This document shows, piece after piece, positions 1 to 5,708 of a DNA stretch of 8,117 bases. The DNA comes from Verrucomicrobiota bacterium (lineage in GTDB: Bacteria; Verrucomicrobiota; Verrucomicrobiia; Limisphaerales; AV2). The DNA lies in the NCBI GenBank assembly GCA_003218935.1, contig QHPA01000028.1:1-8117 (forward strand), in the 5' to 3' direction. The notes beneath the pieces were generated by a model that searched no databases, was not told the DNA's origin, and worked only from the letters and a program-made list of their open reading frames with translations. Positions within the stretch are counted from its first letter, which is position 1; each line of letters opens with the position of its first letter. The translations under genes and the position numbers were made by a program.

Positions 1-111
1 CCGTAGAGTAAAGGTGTCCTCACTTTGCCGAATCGTAAAGCGTTCGAGCACTCGCCGTCGCACGACACCCCGCGATTCTTCCGAAGCGCTCCGAGGAAGG
101 CGTTCGCAGCG

Positions 112-146
112 GGCCGGCCCCTCACGGGGACAGCGCGGGGCCGGCC
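112..146. repeat. GC-rich 10-bp inverted repeat at the patatin gene 3' end
   Basis: GGCCGGCCCC (112-121) is a perfect reverse complement of GGGGCCGGCC (137-146), with 15 bases between. The right arm lies in the last codons of the patatin-like gene, whose stop is at 122-124. It could act as a transcription end or mRNA-stabilising hairpin for the minus-strand transcript. No T-run follows it on that strand, so it is not a canonical intrinsic terminator. The rest of 1-111 shows no gene I can support; the small open frames there lack recognisable protein features. Confidence 0.4.
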
Positions 147-1033
147 TCCCGCGGCTGGGCGGCTGGGCTGGACACGGCAATTTGTTGGGACGCTTCCAAA
201 CGGCCTAACAAAAGCGCGGCTTGAATCCGCTTCTTGGCCGCCGTAAGCGCGTTGACCGGCATAGGCTTGAGCGGGCTGAAGACCTGCACCCGCACCCCCT
301 CAGGAGGTTGGCGAATAAGATCCATCGCCGCGTTGTACTGGACATGTTGTCGCGTGGTCCACACTGAAGCCACGGCGGGAAACTGCGGATAAGCAAGCTT
401 CCCCAGGAATCGCGGGGTCGGCTTAAGCCGGAAATTCAACCGGTGGGTTAACACGACTGTGATGTCGGTCGCGCCAGCTTCTAGCACTCGTTGAATCGGG
501 ATCGGATCAGCCACCCCGCCATCGGCATAAGGATGGCCGTCCACATAGTCAAATCCGCGCGTAGCGAAAGCCATCGAAGAGGTGGCGCGCAACGCCTCAA
601 AAATTCGCTCGTCCCGGGCATGAAAATAAACCGGCTCACCGGTATGGCAGTCGGTCAGCACAATGCAAAAACGGGTGGGTGCATTTTGAATGGCTTCCAC
701 CGAGAGCCGGGCTCGCTCGCGGAACAGGTGATCCACCAGGTAGGCCAGGTCAATGATCGGTTTCCGGCGAAGGATATTTGTTTTGCGAATAATTTTGCAG
801 GTGTGCTCGCGCCAGATGGCCAATCCGGGCTCAACCATCCCGGCAACAAAAAAGGCAGCCGAACAAGCCCCTGAAGACGCGGCATACACCATGTCGTAGC
901 GGTTCATCCCCCGTTCATAAAGGAAGGCCAGCACACCCGCAGCCCAAGCCCCGCGCATCGCTCCGCCTTCCACAATCAAGGCGCTTTTCCGACCTGATTC
1001 GGGAGCTACACTGCTGGACGACATCTCCGACAT
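122..1033 (-). CDS. Patatin-like phospholipase family protein (YjjU-like)
   Basis: This 303-residue protein belongs to the bacterial patatin-like acyl-hydrolase family, which cleaves lipid acyl esters with a Ser-Asp dyad. The oxyanion-hole stretch is EGGAMRG at residues 22-28. The nucleophile elbow reads AASSGA at 51-56, with Ser53 the expected nucleophile. The Asp of the dyad is in ADGG, Asp171. The order and spacing (GGxxRG, about 25 residues to the Ser, about 118 more to DGG, then DPIPIQ) match the soluble E. coli YjjU type. One oddity is that the usual GxSxG has Ala51 in place of the first Gly. I see no signal peptide or membrane segment, so it is probably cytoplasmic. The start is an ATG at 1031-1033; an AAGG lies about 8 bases upstream. 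A second in-frame ATG three codons later is possible. The gene stands alone, transcribed away from the repeat-rich region. The physiological substrate cannot be told from sequence. Confidence 0.9.
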   Translation of the reverse strand: MSEMSSSSVAPESGRKSALIVEGGAMRGAWAAGVLAFLYERGMNRYDMVYAASSGACSAAFFVAGMVEPGLAIWREHTCKIIRKTNILRRKPIIDLAYLVDHLFRERARLSVEAIQNAPTRFCIVLTDCHTGEPVYFHARDERIFEALRATSSMAFATRGFDYVDGHPYADGGVADPIPIQRVLEAGATDITVVLTHRLNFRLKPTPRFLGKLAYPQFPAVASVWTTRQHVQYNAAMDLIRQPPEGVRVQVFSPLKPMPVNALTAAKKRIQAALLLGRLEASQQIAVSSPAAQPREAGPALSP

Positions 1034-1224
1034 TCTTACAACCTTACAACCCGCCAGGGCTTAGTTGGCGCCACGCATTGGGCGCTCTTCTCTGGCGGAA
1101 TAACACCAGCAGCGACTGTGCCTTGATCAACTTAGAGGAAATCGGCTGTCGAGCGGACCATGCCGAATGAAGCGGTTTTGTCGCATGCTGCTCTTGGAAG
1201 AGGCGTGAACCGGGCAAGCACGAT

Positions 1225-1230
1225 GAGGTG
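1225..1230 (+). promoter_or_regulatory. Shine-Dalgarno of the HD-domain pseudogene
   Basis: GAGGTG sits 4 bases before the ATG at 1235. Its survival supports the view that the degenerate frame after it was once a translated gene and marks its original start. Confidence 0.5.
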
Positions 1231-1234
1231 AAAC

Positions 1235-1422
1235 ATGGCTCTGTCCGAAAGGTTTAGAGACGTATTGAGTTACGCGACCGAGGCCGACGCCGGACAAATG
1301 CACGAGGGAACCCCAATTCCCTCTAGGGCACACCTGTTCGGCGTGACCGCCATCGCGCTCGAATATGGCGCAGGATGAAGGCGAGGCGATTGCAGTGCTT
1401 TTGCATGACGCAGGCGAAGACG
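1235..1422 (+). pseudogene. HD-domain phosphohydrolase remnant, frameshifted and truncated
   Basis: Translation from the ATG at 1235 gives MALSERFRDVLSYATEADAG, followed by QMHEGTPIPSRAHLFGVTAI and ALEYGAG, then a TGA at 1376. Moving to the next frame near 1368 continues as AQDEGEAIAVLLHDAGEDA up to about 1422. Joined, this resembles the N-terminal part of small HD/PDEase-type metal-dependent phosphohydrolases (RelA/SpoT-like hydrolase fold): a YA-x-x-x-H-x-x-Q-type helix, a conserved AHL-x-G-V segment, and the LLHD metal-binding signature. The H expected in the first helix (usually A-x-x-x-H) reads as A here. A one-base insertion or two-base deletion near 1367-1372 breaks the frame. The sequence then runs into the palindromic element starting at 1410, and I see no continuation of the domain beyond it. 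It is a non-functional relic. The minus-strand open frame over the same bases (1127-1498) has no recognisable features. Confidence 0.72.
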
Positions 1423-1620
1423 CCTGTATGTGTTTAGCGTGGCGACCGCGCTGTAGCAGGTTTTCAAACCTGCTGTAACGCGGGTTTCTAACCCGCAAAC
1501 GATTCGCCGCCTCCCAAGCCTCGGAACTGGCGACGGTTCTGCCGATTGGAAATCGGCGATACGGCAGGTTTGGAAACCTGCGCTACGTTCAAAGGGCGCT
1601 AAACAGATGCAGACGCCTGC
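1410..1620. repeat. Palindrome-array element with imperfect terminal inverted repeats
   Basis: Four consecutive short hairpins lie inside. The first is AGCAGGTTT/AAACCTGCT (1455-1463 with 1466-1474). The second is GCGGGTT/AACCCGC (1480-1486 with 1490-1496). The third is GCCGATT/AATCGGC (1541-1547 with 1551-1557). The fourth is GCAGGTTT/AAACCTGC (1564-1571 with 1574-1581). Stems differ in sequence yet keep the same short two- to three-base-loop design, and the first and last share the GCAGGTTT arm. The outer flanks are imperfect inverted repeats: GCAGGCG at 1410-1416 pairs with CGCCTGC at 1614-1620, and a 17-base arm ending TGTTTAGCG (1423-1439) matches the complement of 1597-1613 at 14 of 17 positions. 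This is the layout of a REP/BIME-like or MITE-like non-autonomous repeat. It follows directly on the broken HD gene. Confidence 0.75.
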
Positions 1621-1719
1621 GCTACGTGTGGCACAAACCGCAAGGCGTCAGACACGCAGCGCGGCCAGGCCGCAAGCAGAATCCTCGTTCTCGTAAGCGA
1701 AAACAGGGAATCAGTTAGA

Positions 1720-1829
1720 GGAATGGGGAGCGCAGCCGCCTCGGCTGCTGTTCGGCGCGCCCCCGCGCCGGAATGCCAACGGCGAGGGCGCCGTTGGCAG
1801 CGCCCGAGGCGGGCGCGCTCCCCGATTCC
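1720..1829. repeat. Large compound palindromic repeat (GGGAGCGC type)
   Basis: The outer arms GGAATGGGGAGCGC (1720-1733) and GCGCTCCCCGATTCC (1815-1829) are complementary apart from one extra G. Inside are three hairpins: GCAGCCG/CGGCTGC (1732-1738 with 1742-1748), GGCGCG/CGCGCC (1754-1759 with 1764-1769) and the 10-bp stem GCCAACGGCG/CGCCGTTGGC (1775-1784 with 1789-1798). The nested multi-hairpin form is that of an intergenic REP-like element rather than a terminator. The flanks on either side (1626-1719 and 1830-1962) show nothing I can call. Confidence 0.7.
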
Positions 1830-1962
1830 AACGGAATCGCTAATCACTCAAATCTGTCACGCTGAGCCGAGGTCCAGCGAAGCGGTGCAGGTAGTCATAT
1901 ATGGGCACCTCGATTGCTAGTGCTGCGTGTCCGTGCAATGGCACGCCAGATCAGAAACTGCC

Positions 1963-2745
1963 TCACGGCGAATTTTTAAAGTTCCAGGCTTCATTCGAGT
2001 ATTTCTCTAACACCAGCTTTTGTGTCTGTTCCCTTGGGAATCCTTTCAATTCTCCGATTGCTCTCCACGCCTGGCGCAAGGCGGCCTTCACCTCTTTCGC
2101 GGAAACCTTCAAATTCGTCAGAAATTCAGCGTGACTCCGGCTTTGGCGGTAATCGGGCTGCTTCGAGGGCACCGGCAGCACCTTTTCAATCAGCGTGAGA
2201 TCGAAGTCCAACAGAAACGATCCCTGAAACAGAACCGCCTGACGCTTCCGCCGCTGCGCGTTGCCGGAGAATTTGCGGCCATCAATCGCGAGGTCGGTGT
2301 GGCCACGGACTGAGAGTCGAAAGTTGAAAGTTGAAAGTTGGAAGTTGGAAGTCAGAGCCTCCTTACGTCGGCTGCTACGAGTCAACAAGGGTCCCAGCGC
2401 CGCGCGGTTGCGCTCCATCACGAACCGGTTCGTGCTCGTGACCGTTTGCAGCGCCGGATAAGAATCCATTCGGAGGATCAGCGAATAGTTCAGGCAGCCG
2501 GGCCCTTGGAGCACGGTCCCGCCTCCGCTACAGCGGCGCAGGATCGGCATACCGAGTTCCTGGCATGCTGCGACGTTGACCTCGCGCTCGACGCGATTCG
2601 AGTAACCGACCACGACGAAGTGTTGTTGCGGTGCCCAGAAACGGAGCATCTCCAGACCGTCTCCGGCGTCGCACCAGTCGAGCAGCGCCTCGTCACAGGC
2701 GAGGTTTTCTGCCGGCGTCGGAAATGTCAGGTCGAGGTATTTCAC
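1963..2745 (-). CDS. Lipoate-protein ligase A family protein with in-frame repeat insertion
   Basis: This 260-residue member of the BPL/LplA/LipB fold is expected to attach lipoate (or transfer octanoate) to a lysine of lipoyl domains such as that of the E2 encoded at 7623. The signature RRCSGGGTVLQGPGCLNYSL (70-89) is the lipoate/ATP-binding glycine loop. TDLAIDGRKFSGNAQRR (150-166) carries the conserved catalytic-site Lys158. KQPDYR (195-200) follows. There is no Cys after residue 84, so the LipM-type catalytic cysteine is not evident and a ligase is the better guess. The protein ends without the separate accessory domain of E. coli LplA. Residues about 122-145 (TRSSRRKEAL... to FRLS) have no place in the family; they are encoded by the repeat at 2311-2382, between two conserved motifs. 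The start is GTG at 2745, without a clear Shine-Dalgarno. It is divergent from aceE, about 200 bp away, which fits a role in pyruvate dehydrogenase maturation. Confidence 0.88.
   Translation of the reverse strand: MKYLDLTFPTPAENLACDEALLDWCDAGDGLEMLRFWAPQQHFVVVGYSNRVEREVNVAACQELGMPILRRCSGGGTVLQGPGCLNYSLILRMDSYPALQTVTSTNRFVMERNRAALGPLLTRSSRRKEALTSNFQLSTFNFRLSVRGHTDLAIDGRKFSGNAQRRKRQAVLFQGSFLLDFDLTLIEKVLPVPSKQPDYRQSRSHAEFLTNLKVSAKEVKAALRQAWRAIGELKGFPREQTQKLVLEKYSNEAWNFKNSP
2311..2382. repeat. Repeat insertion inside the lipoate ligase gene, with heptamer tandem tract
   Basis: Positions 2320-2354 hold five tandem 7-base units (AAAGTTG three times, GAAGTTG, then the variant GAAGTCA). They are followed by CCTCCTTACGTCGGCTGCTACGA-type sequence up to about 2380. 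Read on the minus strand this encodes SSRRKEAL followed by a (FQLSTFN)-like heptapeptide run. Because 7 is not a multiple of 3, three units make seven codons, so the tract is readable without stops. It lies between the GGGTV motif and the GRKFSGN motif of the ligase, where family members have only a short connecting loop. I recognise the combination as a dispersed repeat typical of verrucomicrobial genomes; that attribution is from memory. Confidence 0.7.
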
Positions 2746-2792
2746 GCGCGTTTACGACGGCCGCCCAGGCGAGCCGGCGGTTGCCCTGCATT

Positions 2793-2844
2793 GGTAGGGA
2801 CGCCGCGCTGCGGCGTCCAGTCGGCGCAGCGCGCCGACCCTACC
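2793..2844. repeat. Cloverleaf-like palindromic repeat between lipoate ligase and aceE
   Basis: The outer stem GGTAGGG (2793-2799) pairs with CCCTACC (2838-2844). Two perfect hairpins lie inside: GACGCCGC/GCGGCGTC (2799-2806 with 2810-2817) and TCGGCGC/GCGCCGA (2821-2827 with 2831-2837), each with a three-base loop. Together they form a three-way junction. It is not a tRNA: there is no anticodon arm or T-loop sequence. It sits in the roughly 200-bp divergent gap that must also hold the promoters of both neighbouring genes; I could not identify convincing promoter boxes there. Confidence 0.75.
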
Positions 2845-2944
2845 TTGCCCTTTCTATTTGCGTCTGGTTCCGGTCATCTTCAAATTGTCCGTCTGCGGCG
2901 ACTCGTTCGCGCCGCCGGAAAGCCAAGTGCCCGGTTGACTGAAA

Positions 2945-3826
2945 GTGAAATCGAAACTGCACGAGACCAGCAGCAAAGCCGACGCCGCCCGAAAAAAGTG
3001 GCTGGAGTCGCTCGAATTCGTCGTCGAGCAGGTGTTCAAGGCCCAGGGCTCCGAACAGGCGACCTTCTTCCTCGACAACCTGGTGGATCGCCTGCGCGCG
3101 GCGGGCGTCAAGGCGCCTTATCCTGTCAGCACCCCTTACGTCAACACGATTCCTGTTGAACAACAGCCGCCGTTTCCGGGCGATTGGCAGACGGAAGTCC
3201 GCATCAAGAGTTACATCCGGTGGAACGCGATGGCGATGGTCGTGAACGCCAACCGCAAACACAGCGGTCTCGGTGGTCACATCTCCACTTATGCGTCCCT
3301 CGCGACACTCTACGAGGTCGGTTACAATCATTTCTTCCACGCTGACGACGCCGGACGCCCGGCCGACATGATTTTCTTCCAGGGCCACGCCACGCCGGGC
3401 AATTACGCGCGCGCTTTTCTGGAGCGGCGACTCGACGAGCCGCAGCTTCAGAATTTCCGGCAGGAACTCGCCGAGGGCGGCGGGCTGTCGTCGTATCCGC
3501 ACCCGTATTTGATGCCGGATTTCTGGCAGTTCCCCACGGTCTCCATGGGTCTCGGCCCGATCATCTCGATTTATCAGGCGCGGTTCAATCGCTACCTGCA
3601 GGCGCGCAGCCTCGTGAAGTGGACGCAAGAACCGAAGGTCTGGGCGTTCGTGGGCGACGGCGAATCGGACGAATGCAGCGACTCGACGGCCCGGTGCGCG
3701 GCAACGGCAAGATCATTCAGGAACTCGAAGCCGCCTTCCGCGGCGCGGGCTGGAATGTCATCAAGGTCATTTGGGGTTCGGACTGGGACGAACTGCTTGC
3801 CAAGGACACGAAGGGCCTTTTGCTGA
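2945..3826 (+). pseudogene. aceE: Pyruvate dehydrogenase E1 (homodimeric AceE), N-terminal fragment of split gene
   Basis: E1 decarboxylates pyruvate with thiamine diphosphate and passes the acetyl group to lipoyl-E2. Residues 1-243 of this frame match the N-terminal part of homodimeric AceE. Markers are SGLGGHISTYASLATLYEVG (cofactor-side His region), FFQGHATPGNYARAFLE, LSSYPHPYLMPDFWQFPTVS and the GDG of the thiamine-diphosphate motif at 237-239 (VGDGESDE). After Glu243 (codon 3671-3673) the frame leaves homology and reads about 50 unrelated residues (CSDSTARCAA...) to a stop at 3826. The rest of the enzyme continues in another frame from 3673. The start is GTG at 2945; an in-frame TGA at 2936 excludes anything further upstream, and no strong Shine-Dalgarno is visible. 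In this form the product would lack most of the protein and be inactive. It is either a real disrupted gene or an assembly/consensus error. Confidence 0.93.
3656..3690 (+). other. Deletion/frameshift junction in aceE
   Basis: Upstream frame: GDGESDE ends with GAA at 3671-3673. Downstream frame: MQRLDG begins with ATG at 3673-3675, sharing the A at 3673. In E. coli AceE, DE and LQRLDG are separated by 25 residues (PES...VINCN). If spacing is conserved, about 76 bases are missing, which removes those residues and shifts the frame. The lost piece includes the Asn that completes the GDG-x(n)-N thiamine-diphosphate/Mg2+ motif, so ribosomal frameshifting could not restore a normal enzyme. Confidence 0.85.
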
Positions 3827-5045
3827 AGCGGATGGAGGAGGCGGTGGACGGCGATTACCAGAAATACTCGGTCGAGCCGGGAAGCCATACGCGCAAGCAT
3901 TTCTTCGGCAAGTATCCCGAATTGCTCAAGCTGGTGAATCACCTGACCGACGACCAGATTCGCAAACTGCTACGTGGCGGCCACGACACGCGCAAGGTTT
4001 TCGCCGCTTACAAAGCCGCGGTGGAACACCAGGGTCAGCCGACGGTCATTCTGGCCAAGACGGTGAAAGGCTACGGCCTGGGCGAAGCCGGCGAGGGCCG
4101 CAACATTTCGCACCAGCAGAAAAAGCTCAACGAAAAGGAGCTTCGCGAATTCCGCGCGCGGTTCAACATCCCGATCAGCGACGAGGAGATCGTCGATACG
4201 CCGTTTTACCGTCCCCCGCTTGACAGCCCGGAAACAAAATATTTGCTCGAACGGCGCGAGGCTCTCGGCGGTTTCCTGCCAAAACGCGAGGTCAAAGCCG
4301 AACCGTTGAAAGTGCCGCCGCTTTCCAGCTTCGCCGAATTTCTCAAAGGTTCCGGCCGCAGCGAAGCGTCCACCACGATGGCCTTCGTGCGGCTGCTGAG
4401 TCATTTGTTGCGCGACAAAAACATCGGCGAACGCATCGTGCCGATCATTCCCGACGAAGCCCGCACGTTTGGTCTGGACGCTCTGTTCCGCGAGATCGGC
4501 ATCTACGCGCACAACGGCCAGCTCTACGAGCCGGTGGATAGTGAATCACTGCTTTACTACCATGAAGCGAAAGACGGCCAGATCCTCGAGGAAGGCATCA
4601 CCGAGGCCGGTTCGATGTCCTCGTTCATCGCGGCGGGCACCGCTTACGCCAGCCACGCCGTCAACATGATCCCGTTCTTCATTTACTATTCGATGTTCGG
4701 CTTCCAGCGCATCGGCGACCTGATGTGGCTGGCGGGCGACATCCAGGCGAAGGGATTTCTGCTGGGCGCCACGGCAGGCCGCACGACATTGAACGGCGAA
4801 GGACTGCAGCACGAAGACGGACACAGCCTGTTGCTCGCGAGCACGATTCCGACACTGCTCACTTACGATCCAGCCTTCGCATTCGAGATTGCTGTCATTA
4901 TCCAGGACGGTATTCGCCGGATGTACCAGGAGGGCGAAGACATTTTTTATTATCTCACACTCTACAACGAGAATTACGCCATGCCGCCGATGCCACACGG
5001 CGTCGAGGAAGGCATTCTCAAGGGCCTCTATCGTTTCAAAGCCGG

Positions 5046-5105
5046 CCCTCACCCCCAGCCCCTCTCCCATCGGATGGGAGAGGGTGGCCGCAGGTCGGGT
5101 GAGGG
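5046..5105. repeat. In-frame palindromic repeat inserted in aceE
   Basis: The outer arms CCCTCACCC (5046-5054) and GGGTGAGGG (5097-5105) are perfectly complementary. Inside is an 11-bp stem with a three-base loop, CCCTCTCCCAT (5060-5070) with ATGGGAGAGGG (5074-5084). The 60-base palindrome is a multiple of three and reads without a stop, encoding PHPQPLSHRMGEGGRRSGEG. It joins YRFKAG to LKAHIFASGP at the entrance of the E1 C-terminal domain, where AceE relatives have a short linker. The motif (PHPQPLS...GEG) is a dispersed repeat seen between and within genes of various bacteria; that is recalled knowledge. Confidence 0.85.
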
Positions 5106-5633
5106 TTTGAAAGCGCACATCTTCGCGAGCGGCCCCATCATGCGCTCGGCGTTGAAGGCGCAAGAAATTCTCGCGGAACGCTACGACGTTTCCGCGGACG
5201 TGTGGAGCGCGACGAATTACAAGCAGCTCCGCACGGAAGCGCTGCGCTGCAAACGTTGGAACATGCTGCACCCGACCGAACCACCGAAGAAATCCTACCT
5301 GGAAACCGCGCTGGAAAAGGAAAAGGGCGTGTTTGTTGCGGTATCCGATTTCATGAAAATCGTGCCCGAGCAAATCGCGCCGTGGGTTCCCGGCAGTCTG
5401 ATGACGCTGGGCACGGACGGTTTCGGCCGCAGCGACACGCGCGAACGGTTGCGGCGCTTTTTTGAAGTGGACGCCGAGTGCGCTGTCGTCGCCACGCTTT
5501 ACGCGCTGGCTGAAAAGGGACAGGTGGAGAGAAAAATTGTGGCAAAGGCGATCAAAGACCTGGGGGTGGATCCGGAGAAGGCGTTCCCTAACTGTGTTTA
5601 AGGCAATTACAGGTTTTGTTGATCAAGTGTTGA

Positions 5634-5653
5634 CGACGCCTTGTCGGGCGTTG
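5634..5653 (+). terminator. Weak hairpin downstream of aceE
   Basis: CGACGCC (5634-5640) can pair with GGCGTTG (5647-5653), using one G-T pair, around a six-base loop. No U-run follows, so it is at best a weak or Rho-assisted terminator for aceE. The gap 5602-5708 otherwise shows only the AAGG before the next start. Confidence 0.25.
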
Positions 5654-5708
5654 CTCCCTTACGCACTGCCCGCTTGAGTCGATCCTTCAAACTTGGCAAG
5701 GTCTCTGT

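Larger units (their letters stand above)
3619..5601 (+). pseudogene. aceE: Pyruvate dehydrogenase E1 (homodimeric AceE), C-terminal fragment of split gene
   Basis: The open frame begins with an ATG at 3619, but homology to AceE starts only at MQRLDGPVRGNGKIIQELE (residue 19, ATG at 3673); the first 18 residues are out-of-frame readings of the N-terminal fragment. Markers in order are GAGWNVIKVIWGSDWDELL; KTVKGYGLGEAGEGRNISHQ; ILEEGITEAG, where Glu325 aligns with the catalytic-cofactor Glu of E. coli E1; IPFFIYYSMFGFQRIGDL; and TTLNGEGLQHEDGHS. The C-terminal domain has ASGPIMRSALKAQEILAE and VPGSLMTLGTDGFGRSDTRE. The frame ends in TAA at 5599-5601. Together with the upstream fragment and about 25 lost residues the length is close to that of the roughly 890-residue family, plus an insertion near residues 476-496 from the palindrome at 5046-5105. 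The C-terminal piece alone lacks half of the cofactor domain, so activity is not expected. Confidence 0.93.

Noticed and set aside
112..146. Rho-independent terminator of the patatin gene
   Set aside because: The stem is strong, but the loop is 15 bases and no T-run follows on the transcribed strand.
1127..1498. 123-residue minus-strand open frame
   Set aside because: It overlaps the HD-domain relic on the plus strand and part of the hairpin array. Its sequence has no domain, no hydrophobic pattern and no convincing ribosome site.
1410..1620. CRISPR array
   Set aside because: The hairpin units have different stem sequences and no regular repeat-spacer pattern.
2793..2844. tRNA gene
   Set aside because: The fold is a three-way junction with only two inner hairpins, about 52 bases long, without T-loop or anticodon features.
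2338..3159. 273-residue plus-strand open frame across the lipoate ligase and aceE starts
   Set aside because: It is antisense to the well-supported lipoate ligase and then out of frame with aceE. Its composition (Arg/Ala-rich, no motifs) is that of a GC-rich shadow frame.
2840..3628. Long minus-strand open frame opposite aceE
   Set aside because: It lies entirely antisense to conserved AceE coding sequence and has no recognisable protein motif.
3640..3700. Programmed ribosomal frameshift in aceE
   Set aside because: A slip could join the frames but could not supply the about 25 missing conserved residues, and no slippery heptamer or following pseudoknot is evident.
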